Part shown: positions 55,022 to 63,644 of the stretch, piece after piece
Numbering within the stretch: the stretch's first letter is position 1
Layout: each line of letters starts with the position of its first letter
NCBI GenBank assembly: GCA_020637635.1
Contig: JACKKB010000008.1
Coordinates: 62,001-126,000, forward strand
DNA: 64,000 nt
Direction: 5' to 3'
From: Albidovulum sp.
GTDB lineage: Bacteria > Pseudomonadota > Alphaproteobacteria > Rhodobacterales > Rhodobacteraceae
Made by a program: the position numbers and the translations under genes
Notes under the pieces: model-generated
Databases searched by the model: none
What the model was told of the DNA's origin: nothing
The model's input: the letters and a program-made list of their open reading frames with translations, nothing else

Positions 55022-55692
55022 GCCGGTTGCCAGAGCGAATCGAGTGCCGGAGCGATCTGCGCGGGTGCGGCGACGAACCTGTCGGGCCCCGCGGCGCGAA
55101 GTTCGTCGGCAGGGTGATAGCCCCAGCCCACCGCCACCGTCGCAGTGCCGGCGGCGCGCCCCATGGTGATGTCGTAGCTGGTATCGCCGATCATCACCGT
55201 CTGCGCGGGTCCGACCCCCGCATCTGCCATCGCCGCGTGCAGCATCGCCGGATGCGGTTTCGACGGGTGATCATCGGCGACCTGGCGGGTGTTGAACCGC
55301 CCCTGGAGCCCGTGAGCGGCCAGCAGGTGGTCGAGCCCGCGGCGCGACTTTCCCGTCGCAATCCCGAGAACCACGTCGTTGCGCGCCGCCAGCAGATCGA
55401 GGAGCGCCCAGATCCCGTCGTAGAGCGGCGCGAGGGCGCCGGCGGCGCGGGCATCGAAATAGGCCGCCTTGTAGGCGGCGACGAGACGCGCCCGGACCGT
55501 CGCGGGCGCCTCGGGCACGAGCCGGGCGAAGGCCTCGGGCAGCGACAGGCCGACGATGCCGAGGACCGCATCGCGCGGCGGGCAGGGCCACCCTTCGGCG
55601 GCGAAGGCCCGCGCCATGGCGTCCACGATCTGGTGCTGGCTGTCGCAGAGCGTGCCGTCGACGTCGAAGACCACGAGCCGCGTCGCGTTCAT
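55018..55692 (-). CDS. HAD-family hydrolase, phosphoglycolate-phosphatase-like
   Basis: A 224-residue HAD hydrolase: motif I VVFDVDGTLCDSQHQIVDA with the nucleophile Asp, motif II in GIATGKSRRGLD, and motif IV MIGDTSYDITMGRAAG. It resembles Gph-type phosphatases and pseudouridine-synthase-linked HADs. It overlaps the RluA-family gene upstream by ATGA, a conserved alphaproteobacterial pairing. Confidence 0.88.
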   Translation of the reverse strand: MNATRLVVFDVDGTLCDSQHQIVDAMARAFAAEGWPCPPRDAVLGIVGLSLPEAFARLVPEAPATVRARLVAAYKAAYFDARAAGALAPLYDGIWALLDLLAARNDVVLGIATGKSRRGLDHLLAAHGLQGRFNTRQVADDHPSKPHPAMLHAAMADAGVGPAQTVMIGDTSYDITMGRAAGTATVAVGWGYHPADELRAAGPDRFVAAPAQIAPALDSLWQPA

Positions 55693-56741
55693 GCTTCGGG
55701 CCCGTCGAACGGATCGGCCGGGGCATCGCGTTCGTCCCAGCCCACGGTGCGCCAGGTCCGCGCCATATGTTCGGGCAGAGGTGCGGTCAGGGTGATCCGC
55801 TGGCCGGTGATCGGGTGATCGAAGGCAATCGAGCGGGCATGGAGGTGAAGCTTGCGGCTGATCTCGCCACCAAGCTGCGCGCCCCACCCGTCGCCGAGGT
55901 TCTCCTGACCGGAGCCGCCATACTTGCCGTCACCGGCGATCGGGTGGCCGATCTCGGCCATGTGGGCGCGCAGCTGATGCGTGCGCCCGGTGATCGGCAC
56001 GAGCGCCACCCAGGCGGCGCGGGTGCCGAGCCGGTCGATCACCGCATAATCGGTCGTGGCGCGCTTGGCGCCGTCGGTCTCGGCGATCCTCGCGGGGTGG
56101 ATGGCCACCATCTTCTCGCCCTCGCCGCCGCGCCCGTGTCCGGGCGCCTTCACGAGACCGAAGCGGATCGTGCCCTTCTCGGGCGAAGGCACGCCTGCGA
56201 CGGCGGCCCAGTAGATCTTGCGCGTGGTGCGGGCGCGGAATGCCTCGGACAGCGCCCGCGCTATGCGGTCGGTGCGGGCCAGCAGGAGCACGCCCGAGGT
56301 ATCCTTGTCGAGCCGGTGGACAAGCTTGGGCCGATCCTTGTAGCCGAAGGTCAGTGCGCCCGAGAGCCCGTCGACATGGCGCAGGCCCTGCCCCGAACCG
56401 CCCTGGCTCGGCAGGCCCGGCGGCTTGTTCAGCGCGATGATGTGGTCATCTTTCCACAGCACCGCGGCACGGATCATCGCGGCATCGGACTCCGGCACCT
56501 CGGTCGTGGCGCGGCGCGGCGCCGCCGCTGCCGAGGCGGGCATCGGCGGCACGCGCACCTTCGCGCCCGGTCCGACGCGGGTCGACGCCTTGGCGCGGGC
56601 GCCGTCTACGCGGATCTGGCCGGTGCGGCAGGCCTTCTCGATCGCGCCCTGGGTCAGTTCCGGCAGACGCTTCTTCAGCCAGCGGTCGAGCCGGCTTTCG
56701 CCCTCGGCTGCGGCCACGGTGAGCAGGCGGACGCCGCTCAT
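55689..56741 (-). CDS. RluA-family pseudouridine synthase (RluC-like)
   Basis: A 350-residue rRNA pseudouridine synthase. An N-terminal S4-like RNA-binding region (LDRWLKKRLPELTQGAIEKA) is followed by the catalytic HRLDKDTSGVLLLARTD with the active-site Asp and by GRTHQLRAHMAEIGHPIAGD. Likely target is 23S rRNA. It overlaps crcB upstream by ATGA. Confidence 0.9.
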   Translation of the reverse strand: MSGVRLLTVAAAEGESRLDRWLKKRLPELTQGAIEKACRTGQIRVDGARAKASTRVGPGAKVRVPPMPASAAAAPRRATTEVPESDAAMIRAAVLWKDDHIIALNKPPGLPSQGGSGQGLRHVDGLSGALTFGYKDRPKLVHRLDKDTSGVLLLARTDRIARALSEAFRARTTRKIYWAAVAGVPSPEKGTIRFGLVKAPGHGRGGEGEKMVAIHPARIAETDGAKRATTDYAVIDRLGTRAAWVALVPITGRTHQLRAHMAEIGHPIAGDGKYGGSGQENLGDGWGAQLGGEISRKLHLHARSIAFDHPITGQRITLTAPLPEHMARTWRTVGWDERDAPADPFDGPEA

Positions 56742-57121
56742 GGCACGAGCACTGCGCGCATCACCTGGACCCCCGCGACGAGCGCGAGGATCGAGACCGC
56801 GACCGACAGCCCGATATAGAGAACGGCCAGATCGTAGCGTCCGGTCGACATGAGCCGCCAGGTTTCGAGCGAGAACGAGGAAAAGGTCGTGAAGCCGCCC
56901 AGCACGCCGGTCGCCAGAAGCGCGTTCCAGTGCGTGAGCCCCTTCTGGCCGAGGAAAACGACAAGAGCGCCCATCAGGAACGAGCCGAGGATGTTCACCG
57001 CGATGACGCCGAGCGGGAACTCGTGCGGGCCGGCGGCGCGCAGGATGGCCACACCCGCGAGATAGCGGGCCGCGGCGCCGAGCGCGCCGCCGAGGGCGAC
57101 CTGAAAGAGGGTCTGGATCAT
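56738..57121 (-). CDS. crcB: Fluoride channel CrcB/Fluc
   Basis: A 127-residue four-helix protein that exports fluoride as a dual-topology dimer. Signature: GGALGAAARYLAG, NILGSFLMGALV, and GVLGGFTTFSSFSLE with the Phe-box pore residues. Only 31 bp separate it from rarA, so no fluoride riboswitch fits. Confidence 0.95.
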   Translation of the reverse strand: MIQTLFQVALGGALGAAARYLAGVAILRAAGPHEFPLGVIAVNILGSFLMGALVVFLGQKGLTHWNALLATGVLGGFTTFSSFSLETWRLMSTGRYDLAVLYIGLSVAVSILALVAGVQVMRAVLVP

Positions 57122-57152
57122 GGCGCCTTCCTCGGACCAGCCGCCGAAATTG

Positions 57153-58475
57153 TCAACCGCCGCGCTTCTCGCGCTGCTTGGCGAACCAATCGAGCCGCTT
57201 CTTCAGCTCGCGCTCATAGCCGCGCTCGACCGGCTGATAGAGCACCGGCCGCCGCACCCCCTCGGGGAAGTAGTTCTGCCCCGAGAACCCGTCCTGGGCA
57301 TCGTGGTCGTAGGCATAGCCCGCGCCATAGCCCTGCTCCTTCATCAACCGCGTGGGCGCGTTCAGGATATGCTTCGGCGGCGGCTCGGAGCCGGTCTTGC
57401 GGGCAAGCTCGCGGGCGGCCTTGTAGGCCACGTAGCCTGCGTTCGACTTCGGCGCCAGCGCGAGATAGGTCACCGCCTGCGCGAGAGCCAGTTCGCCTTC
57501 CGGGCTGCCGAGGCGTTCGTAAGTTTCCCAGCCCTGCAGGCAGAGGGCCTGCGCCTGCGGATCGGCAAGGCCGATATCCTCGACCGCCATGCGGGTCAGG
57601 CGCCGGGCGAGAAAGCGCGGATCCTCGCCCCCCTCGAGCATGCGCGCGAACCAGTATAGCGCGGCGTCCGGATCGGAGCCGCGCACCGACTTGTGCAGTG
57701 CGGAGATGAGGTTGAAATGCGCATCGCCGCTCTTGTCATATGTCGCGGCGCGGCGCATCAGGCGCTGGCCAAGCGCCACGGGGTCGAGAGGGGCCGCGAG
57801 CTTCCACGCCGCGATCTGTTCCACGAGGTTCAAGAGCGCGCGACCGTCGCCATCGGCCATTTCGATGAGCGCCTCGCGCGCTTCGGGGGTGATCGGCAGA
57901 CTGCGGCCGAGCTCTTTCTCGGCACGCTGCGCGAGCCGTTCGAGATCGGCCAGCGAGAGGCGCTCGAGCACGATCACCTGAGCGCGGCTGAGGAGGGCGG
58001 CGTTCAGTTCGAACGAGGGATTTTCGGTCGTGGCGCCGACGAGGAGGATCGTGCCGTCCTCCATGTGCGGCAGGAAGCCGTCCTGCTGGGCCTTGTTGAA
58101 GCGGTGGATCTCGTCGACGAAGAGAAGCGTGCCCCTGCCCTGCCGGCGCCGGAGCTTTGCGGCCTCGAAGACCTTGCGCAGTTCCGGGACGCCGGTGAAG
58201 ATCGCGCTGATCTGGACGAAGGCGAGGTCTGTCGCCTCGGCCAGGAGGCGCGCGATGGTGGTCTTGCCGACACCGGGCGGCCCCCAGAGTATGAGCGAGG
58301 AGAGGCTGCCCGCGGCCAACATGGCGCCGAGCGGCCCCTCGGGCAGGAGGACGCGCGACTGACCGATAACATCCTCCAGCCGCGCCGGTCGCAGCCGGTC
58401 GGCCAGCGGCCTTGGCGCGGAGCTGGGCGCGGAATCGGGCGCGGCGGCGTCCTGGAGATCGAAGAGGTCCGACAT
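57153..58475 (-). CDS. rarA: Replication-associated recombination protein RarA (MgsA)
   Basis: A 440-residue AAA+ protein acting at stalled forks. Walker A GPPGVGKTTIARLLAEAT, Walker B LLFVDEIHRFNKAQQDGFL, sensor 1 GATTENPSFELN and the C-terminal tetramerisation part (KSVRGSDPDAALYWFARMLE). It is the first gene of a crcB-RluA-HAD-ATP12 run. Confidence 0.94.
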   Translation of the reverse strand: MSDLFDLQDAAAPDSAPSSAPRPLADRLRPARLEDVIGQSRVLLPEGPLGAMLAAGSLSSLILWGPPGVGKTTIARLLAEATDLAFVQISAIFTGVPELRKVFEAAKLRRRQGRGTLLFVDEIHRFNKAQQDGFLPHMEDGTILLVGATTENPSFELNAALLSRAQVIVLERLSLADLERLAQRAEKELGRSLPITPEAREALIEMADGDGRALLNLVEQIAAWKLAAPLDPVALGQRLMRRAATYDKSGDAHFNLISALHKSVRGSDPDAALYWFARMLEGGEDPRFLARRLTRMAVEDIGLADPQAQALCLQGWETYERLGSPEGELALAQAVTYLALAPKSNAGYVAYKAARELARKTGSEPPPKHILNAPTRLMKEQGYGAGYAYDHDAQDGFSGQNYFPEGVRRPVLYQPVERGYERELKKRLDWFAKQREKRGG

Positions 58476-58534
58476 GGTCCGAGCTTAGCCGCGCCGGGGG
58501 CCGCGCGACAGAGCGATTTCAGGCGCCCTGCGGG

Positions 58535-59125
58535 TCAGTGCATCTTGGCGGCGAGGTCGATTAGGACACATTGAAAATCGCCATCGTCGATGAACATCAC
58601 CGGACCGATGGCCTTGGCCGTCAGACCGCAGCGCCCGTACCAGCGCGGCCAATTGGCCGGAGTGATGGCAATGAGCTGCGAGGCGCCCAGTTCGCGCGCG
58701 GAGCGGACCATGGCACCGACCATGTAGCCGTGCACGCGGCGGCGCAGGTTCTGGGGGGTCGAATGCAGCACGAAGACCCGGGTGCATTCCCAAATGAACG
58801 GGTCTATCGGCGCCTCGTCATGAAGAAGATCGGTCGGCAACGAATTCAGGAGACCCCGCTGGGCGTCGCGGATCATGTAGCTGTAGATGCCGCAGCGCGC
58901 CGTCGTCGGCGTGAGCCGGATGCCGGCATAGACCTGGCCGACCTCGTCATGAATAGCGATCCAGCGGCTCGCCGGCGTGTCGTACTGATCGTACTCCATG
59001 TCGAGCGCTTCAGGCAGGTTCCACTGCTTCTCGACGATGAATGACTGCTTGCGCGCCCGGAACAGGTTGGCAAACAGCTCTCCGTGGTTATGGAGATTCT
59101 CGAACGAAAGAACGGTAGTCTGCAT
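58535..59125 (-). CDS. Acyl-homoserine lactone synthase (LuxI family)
   Basis: A 196-residue autoinducer synthase that makes an acyl-homoserine lactone from S-adenosylmethionine and an acyl carrier. All canonical residues are present: Arg25, Phe29, Trp35, Asp46, Asp49, Arg70, Glu113 and Arg116 (in WECTRVF). It lies 62 bp downstream of a luxR gene on the same strand, the order of gtaR-gtaI and cerR-cerI of Rhodobacter. Acyl-chain specificity cannot be inferred. Confidence 0.92.
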   Translation of the reverse strand: MQTTVLSFENLHNHGELFANLFRARKQSFIVEKQWNLPEALDMEYDQYDTPASRWIAIHDEVGQVYAGIRLTPTTARCGIYSYMIRDAQRGLLNSLPTDLLHDEAPIDPFIWECTRVFVLHSTPQNLRRRVHGYMVGAMVRSARELGASQLIAITPANWPRWYGRCGLTAKAIGPVMFIDDGDFQCVLIDLAAKMH

Positions 59126-59187
59126 GCTTGCGCCCCCAGATTGCAGAACTCGTTATCCCAGCGAACATTCCGTTTCAAAACGTCGGT

Positions 59188-59799
59188 CTAGATCAGCCTG
59201 TAGTCCTTTGCCCGCTGGATCGCTTCTGCGGTCGTCCGGGCCAGAAGCTTCTGCCGGGCAGACGTAAGGCGAGCCTTGAGCGCGCTTTCGGAAATGTTGA
59301 GCTTGGCGGCGGCCGCCGCATGTCGGTCCCCGGCGGCGATGAGCCGCAGGGCTTCTATCTGAGCCACCGTCAGCGTGTCCGGCGGTTCGGTAATGTCGTG
59401 CAGGCGCCGCACAAGTCCGGCAATCTTGCTGACCTCCTGGTCGTCGAAGCTGCGGTCCGAGCGCGCGAAGCTCGAGATCGTGCGTGACCGGACCGGGCCA
59501 CAGGACACGGTCAATCCGTAGGTGAGGCCAAAGGCACGCGCCTCCTCGAAGAGACCGAACGGGTCGGGAATGCCCATCTCCGACCAGCGCGCGGCGCCTT
59601 CGGTGCTGAAGCCCCAGGCAATGGTCGGATCGCGCAATGCGTAGGCCTTTTCTGTATAGTGATCGAGCCAGTCCTGATTGTAGTTCGAGAACTGCATGAG
59701 CGGCGAGGCATAACGTATGTGCAGACCGATGAAATAGCCAGCCGGTGCCAGCACCGCCAGCGAGCGAAGGATGGGATCGAGGACTTGCATTGCGGACAT
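59188..59799 (-). CDS. LuxR-family quorum-sensing regulator
   Basis: A 203-residue regulator with an N-terminal autoinducer-binding domain (NYNQDWLDHYTEKAYALRDP with the Trp/Tyr/Asp-Pro ligand residues) and a C-terminal LuxR helix-turn-helix (LTVAQIEALRLIAAGDRHAA, LNISESALKARLTSARQKLL). It is shorter than typical 230-250-residue LuxR proteins. It probably senses the product of the adjacent luxI-type gene. Confidence 0.9.
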   Translation of the reverse strand: MSAMQVLDPILRSLAVLAPAGYFIGLHIRYASPLMQFSNYNQDWLDHYTEKAYALRDPTIAWGFSTEGAARWSEMGIPDPFGLFEEARAFGLTYGLTVSCGPVRSRTISSFARSDRSFDDQEVSKIAGLVRRLHDITEPPDTLTVAQIEALRLIAAGDRHAAAAAKLNISESALKARLTSARQKLLARTTAEAIQRAKDYRLI

Positions 59800-59888
59800 G
59801 GCCTTTTAGACAAGTTGCATTGGATCTGGTCAACTCTAAATTGTGAAGCGTGTTTCCGAGGTTAAGTGTGCCGGGTAGGAATGTTACA

Positions 59889-60071
59889 GTGCCAGAAATA
59901 GGTCCGCGTCTTTTCATGCGCCTCATGTGCCTGCCGCAATGGGCACGTGCGGATTTGCTTGAATATGTCGGGGCGACTCCGGTCGCTGATTCTCAGCTTG
60001 CTGCGCTCATCGAGAGCCTAACAGCAAGGGCAGGCGGAAGACGACACGGTGAGGGTGGCGAGGCTGGCTGA
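59889..60071 (+). CDS. Small hypothetical protein
   Basis: A possible 60-residue protein starting at GTG 59889, divergent from luxR. A core such as MRLMCLPQWARADLLEYVGA looks amphipathic. Codon third positions are less GC-biased than in neighbours. I recognise no family. It may not be real; an in-frame GTG at 59850 would add 13 residues. Confidence 0.3.
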   Translation: MPEIGPRLFMRLMCLPQWARADLLEYVGATPVADSQLAALIESLTARAGGRRHGEGGEAG

Positions 60072-60105
60072 GCGCGAAATACGGCGCAACCGGCCCATGA
60101 TGAGC

Positions 60106-60137
60106 AAAGGCCCCGCGCGCTGAGCGGCGGGGCCTTT
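60106..60137 (-). terminator. Terminator of the rpsM-rpsK-rpoA-rplQ operon
   Basis: AAAGGCCCCGC (60106-60116) and GCGGGGCCTTT (60127-60137) form a perfect 11-bp stem with a 10-nt loop, 13 bp beyond the rplQ stop. The tract is bidirectional; T residues follow on both strands. Confidence 0.8.
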
Positions 60138-60150
60138 CGTTTGCCTGGCG

Positions 60151-60570
60151 TCAATCCCCGGCGGTCGTCTCCACCTCGGCGCGGGCGCGGTCGGCGGCTC
60201 CCTTTGCCTCGGGGTCGCGATCGACGAATTCGATGATCGCCATCGGCGCCATGTCGCCGTAACGGAAGCCGGCCTTCAGGACGCGGATGTAGCCACCCTG
60301 GCGGTCCTTGTAGCGCGGGCCCAGAACCTCGAAGAGGCGGGCGACGTGCTTGTCCTGCTTCAGTTGGGCGGCGGCAAGGCGGCGGGCGTGCAGATCGCCG
60401 CGCTTGGCCAGCGTGATGAGCTTTTCGACGATCGGGCGCAGTTCCTTCGCCTTGGGAAGGGTGGTCTTGATCTGTTCGTGTTCGATGAGCGAGCCCGCCA
60501 TGTTGGCCCAGAGGGCCTTGCGGTGCTCGTGAGTTCGGTTCAGGCGGCGGTAGCCGCGGGCGTGACGCAT
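60151..60570 (-). CDS. rplQ: 50S ribosomal protein L17
   Basis: A 139-residue L17 starting MRHARGYRRLNRTHEHRKAL, followed by IKTTLPKAKELRPIVEKLIT. The C-terminus is extended and acidic (about 20 residues beyond the core). Start 60570 is the universal one. It follows rpoA. Confidence 0.97.
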   Translation of the reverse strand: MRHARGYRRLNRTHEHRKALWANMAGSLIEHEQIKTTLPKAKELRPIVEKLITLAKRGDLHARRLAAAQLKQDKHVARLFEVLGPRYKDRQGGYIRVLKAGFRYGDMAPMAIIEFVDRDPEAKGAADRARAEVETTAGD

Positions 60571-60709
60571 CGTGTTCTCCTGGCTTGCGTTTTGCTTTGT
60601 CCGGCGGGCCGTGGTCCTCGGTCCGCTCACCTTGGGGCTTCCGCCCGGGTCTTCCCCGCACGCGCGGGCATTGCGGGGGCCGTCTAGATCACGGCCCCCG
60701 CCAGGTCAA

Positions 60710-61726
60710 TCAGAACTGATCCTCGAACCGCTTGGCGAGATCCTCGATGTTCTCCGGCGGCCAGTCCTCGACATCCATGCCGAGGTGCAGCCCCATGCCG
60801 GCCAGCACTTCCTTGATCTCGTTCAGCGACTTTCGGCCGAAGTTCGGGGTGCGCAGCATCTCGGCCTCGGTCTTCTGGATGAGATCGCCGATATAGACGA
60901 TGTTGTCGTTCTTCAGGCAGTTCGCGGACCGCACCGAGAGCTCGAGCTCATCGACCTTCTTCAGCAGCAGCGGGTTGAACTCCAGCCCGTCGTCCTCGGC
61001 GCCCTTCGTGGCCGATTCCGGCTCTTCGAAGTTCACGAAGATGCCGAGCTGGTCCTGCAGGATGCGCGCGGCATAGGCAACCGCGTTGTCCGGCGTCAGC
61101 GAACCGTCGGTCTCGATCTTCATCGTCAGCTTGTCGTAGTCGAGCACCTGGCCTTCGCGGGTCGGCTGGACCTCGTAGCTGACTTTCTTCACGGGCGAAT
61201 AGATCGCGTCGATCGGGATGAGGCCGATCGGCGCATCTTCGGGACGGTTCTTGTCGGCCGCGACGTAGCCCTTGCCGGTATCGACGGTGAGCTCCATGAA
61301 GAGATCGGCGCCGTCATCCAGATGGCAGATCACGTGGTCCTTGTTCAGGACGTCGATGCCGTTCGATTCCGAGATGTCGCCCGCGGTCACGACACTCGGC
61401 CCCTTGGCCGAGATCGAGACGCGCTTCGGCCCCTCGACATCCATGCGCAGCGAGACGCCCTTGAGGTTCAGCACGATGTCGGTCACGTCCTCGCGGACGC
61501 CGGCGACGCTCGAGAATTCATGCAGCACGTTGTCGATCTGGACGCTGGTGATGGCGGCGCCCTGGAGCGACGACATCAGCACCCGGCGCAGCGCGTTGCC
61601 GAGCGTGAGGCCGAAGCCGCGCTCCAGCGGTTCGGCGACCAGCGTCGCCTGACGCTGCGGGTCGTTGCCCGGTTTCACTTCAAGCTGCTGCGGCTTGATC
61701 AGCTCGGCCCAGTTCTTGTGGATCAT
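60710..61726 (-). CDS. rpoA: RNA polymerase alpha subunit
   Basis: A 338-residue alpha subunit. The N-terminal assembly domain begins MIHKNWAELIKPQQLEVKPG with FGLTLGNALRRVLMSSLQGA; the C-terminal domain has LELSVRSANCLKNDNIVYIG and GRKSLNEIKEVLAGMGLHLG, which contact UP elements and activators. Confidence 0.98.
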   Translation of the reverse strand: MIHKNWAELIKPQQLEVKPGNDPQRQATLVAEPLERGFGLTLGNALRRVLMSSLQGAAITSVQIDNVLHEFSSVAGVREDVTDIVLNLKGVSLRMDVEGPKRVSISAKGPSVVTAGDISESNGIDVLNKDHVICHLDDGADLFMELTVDTGKGYVAADKNRPEDAPIGLIPIDAIYSPVKKVSYEVQPTREGQVLDYDKLTMKIETDGSLTPDNAVAYAARILQDQLGIFVNFEEPESATKGAEDDGLEFNPLLLKKVDELELSVRSANCLKNDNIVYIGDLIQKTEAEMLRTPNFGRKSLNEIKEVLAGMGLHLGMDVEDWPPENIEDLAKRFEDQF

Positions 61727-61844
61727 GCGTTCTGCCTCCATACCTGTCCCCGACCCATGTCCGATTTCCGGGGACGCCCGAGGTTGAAAACGAAATTTGC
61801 CCGGCCGCACCCGACAAGGGCGCGGCCAGGCGGATAATCACGGA

Positions 61845-62234
61845 TCAGACGCGGCGACGCTTCGGCGGCCGGCAGCCGTTGTGGGCGATCGGCGTCACGT
61901 CACGGATCGACGTGATGTTGAAGCCCACGGCGGCCAGCGCGCGCAGCGCCGACTCGCGGCCCGAACCGGGGCCCTGAACCTCAACCTCGAGCGTCTTCAC
62001 GCCGTGCTCCTGCGCCTTGCGGCCGGCATCTTCGGCGGCCATCTGGGCGGCATAGGGCGTCGACTTGCGCGAGCCCTTGAAACCCATCGTGCCGGCCGAC
62101 GACCAGGCGATGGCGTTGCCCTGAACGTCGGAGATCAGGATCTTGGTGTTGTTGAACGAGGAGTTCACATGAGCAACGCCGGCGGCGATGTTCTTGCGTT
62201 CCTTTTTCTTCATGCGGATCTTGTCGCGTGCCAT
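61845..62234 (-). CDS. rpsK: 30S ribosomal protein S11
   Basis: A 129-residue S11 with GVAHVNSSFNNTKILISDVQ and GNAIAWSSAGTMGFKGSRKS, ending NGCRPPKRRRV. It lies in the platform of the small subunit. Standard gene order between rpsM and rpoA. Confidence 0.98.
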   Translation of the reverse strand: MARDKIRMKKKERKNIAAGVAHVNSSFNNTKILISDVQGNAIAWSSAGTMGFKGSRKSTPYAAQMAAEDAGRKAQEHGVKTLEVEVQGPGSGRESALRALAAVGFNITSIRDVTPIAHNGCRPPKRRRV

Positions 62235-62248
62235 TTCTCAACGCCCCC

Positions 62249-62617
62249 TTATTTCTTCTTGCCGGCAATGGCCTTTGCGGGGCCTTTGCGGGTGCGAGCG
62301 TTGGTGTGGGTCCGCTGGCCGCGAACCGGCAGGTTGCGGCGATGGCGCAGGCCGCGGTAGCAGCCGAGGTCCATCAGGCGCTTGATGTTCATCTGCACTT
62401 CGCGGCGCAGATCGCCCTCGACCGTGTAGTTGGCATCGATATGTTCGCGGATGGCGAGCACTTCCGCGTCGGAAAGCTCGTTCACCCGGCGGGACGGCTC
62501 GATCTTGACCGCTTCACAGATCTTGTGGGCGATGTCGTTGCCGATCCCGTGGATATACTGAAGGGCGATGGGGACGCGTTTCCCCGTCGGGATGTTCACG
62601 CCAGCAATACGTGCCAC
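62249..62617 (-). CDS. rpsM: 30S ribosomal protein S13
   Basis: A 122-residue S13, the family's normal length, when started at the GTG at 62617 (ARIAGVNIPTGKRVPIAL). GAAAGGAA lies upstream at suitable distance. C-terminal RGLRHRRNLPVRGQRTHTNA and ARTRKGP contact the P-site tRNA. A longer frame starting 33 nt earlier is not supported. Confidence 0.97.
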   Translation of the reverse strand: MARIAGVNIPTGKRVPIALQYIHGIGNDIAHKICEAVKIEPSRRVNELSDAEVLAIREHIDANYTVEGDLRREVQMNIKRLMDLGCYRGLRHRRNLPVRGQRTHTNARTRKGPAKAIAGKKK

Positions 62618-62769
62618 GCGCAGCTTCCTTTCGTTGCGGTTCCGTAACACCGGAACCTTTTTTCACAACAGTGGCCCGAAGGGCGAATGCCAACGGGCCG
62701 GCTTCTTCCGGATTGATTCGGCGGAAGCGCTTTTCCGCAAATCAAGACGATTCTCGCAAGAGACGCCGT

Positions 62770-62798
62770 GACCTAGTGGGTTTCACCGGTGGCGTCAA
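62770..62798 (-). promoter_or_regulatory. Promoter of the rpsM operon
   Basis: TTGACG (62793-62798) and TAGGTC (62770-62775) on the minus strand are 17 bp apart, about 150 nt upstream of rpsM in the 305-bp gap after adk. Confidence 0.55.
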
Positions 62799-62843
62799 GT
62801 GCGGCCCGGGCGTCAACGCACGATGATGCTTGCGTGCCTGGCG

Positions 62844-62867
62844 AAAGGCGCCGGCAGGGAGGGCGCC
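62844..62867 (-). terminator. Candidate terminator after adk
   Basis: GGCGCC at 62847-62852 and 62862-62867 can pair with a 9-nt loop and is followed on the minus strand by TTT. It lies 56 bp past the adk stop and before the rpsM promoter. Confidence 0.4.
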
Positions 62868-62922
62868 GTAGCAAGCGTCAGCGCGCGGTCGGGGTTGCCA
62901 GGCCCCTCGCCTGCGTCGCTCT

Positions 62923-63582
62923 TCAGGAGGAACCGGCCTGATCGAGAATGGCCGCGATCGAGGCTGCGACCTTCGGAATCTCGGCAAGCCCGTCGACGAC
63001 GAAAAGATCGCCGGCGTGGTAGTAGTAGCCGATCAGCGGCGAGGTATCGCGGTAATAGGCGAGCATCCGGGTGCGCAAGGCCTCGGCAGTGTCGTCGGGC
63101 CGCCGCCGCAGATCGGTCGAGCCGCAGGCATCGCAGATGCCGGCCTTGTCCGTCGGTTTGGTCCGATCGTGGTAGACCTCGCCGCAGTTGCCGCAGGTGA
63201 ACCGGCCGGTGATGCGGTCCTCCAGGGCCTTGTCGTCAACGCGGATCTCGATCACCGCATCGAGATCGGTGCCGGACCGCTTCAGCAGTTCGCCCAGCGC
63301 GTCGGCCTGGGCCAGAGTGCGCGGGAACCCGTCGAAGATGAACCCGCCCGTGGAGCCATCGCGCAGTCGCTCGGCGATAAGGCCGATGACGATCTCGTCG
63401 GTCACGAGCTCACCGCGATCCATCACCGCCGCGACCTTCTTGCCCATCTCGGTGCCGCTGGTGCGCGCGGCGCGCAGCATGTCGCCGGTGGAGAGCTGCT
63501 CCATGCCGCGCCCCTCGGTCAGGAGGCGGGCCTGGGTCCCCTTCCCCGCTCCCGGCGGGCCAAGCAGAATGATGTTCGACAT
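62923..63582 (-). CDS. adk: Adenylate kinase with Cys4 zinc-type LID
   Basis: A 219-residue kinase interconverting ATP+AMP and 2 ADP. P-loop LLGPPGAGKGTQARLL, GFIFDGFPRTLAQADALGEL and a LID with four cysteines (CGNCGEVYHDRT... ICDACG) that should bind zinc. It follows secY as in most alphaproteobacteria. Confidence 0.97.
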   Translation of the reverse strand: MSNIILLGPPGAGKGTQARLLTEGRGMEQLSTGDMLRAARTSGTEMGKKVAAVMDRGELVTDEIVIGLIAERLRDGSTGGFIFDGFPRTLAQADALGELLKRSGTDLDAVIEIRVDDKALEDRITGRFTCGNCGEVYHDRTKPTDKAGICDACGSTDLRRRPDDTAEALRTRMLAYYRDTSPLIGYYYHAGDLFVVDGLAEIPKVAASIAAILDQAGSS

Positions 63583-63596
63583 AGTCCCCCCAGTCA

Positions 63597-63644
63597 GCGG
63601 CCCAGCTTGCGGCCCGGTCAGCGGCCCGGTCAGCGGCCCGGTCA
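63597..63644. repeat. 12-bp tandem repeat covering the secY stop codon
   Basis: GCGGCCCGGTCA occurs three times in perfect register (63609-63644) with a decayed copy at 63597-63608. Each copy carries TCA, the complement of the secY TGA. Confidence 0.85.

Noticed and set aside
57122..57152. Fluoride riboswitch upstream of crcB
   Set aside because: Only 31 bp lie between rarA and crcB, too short for the element.
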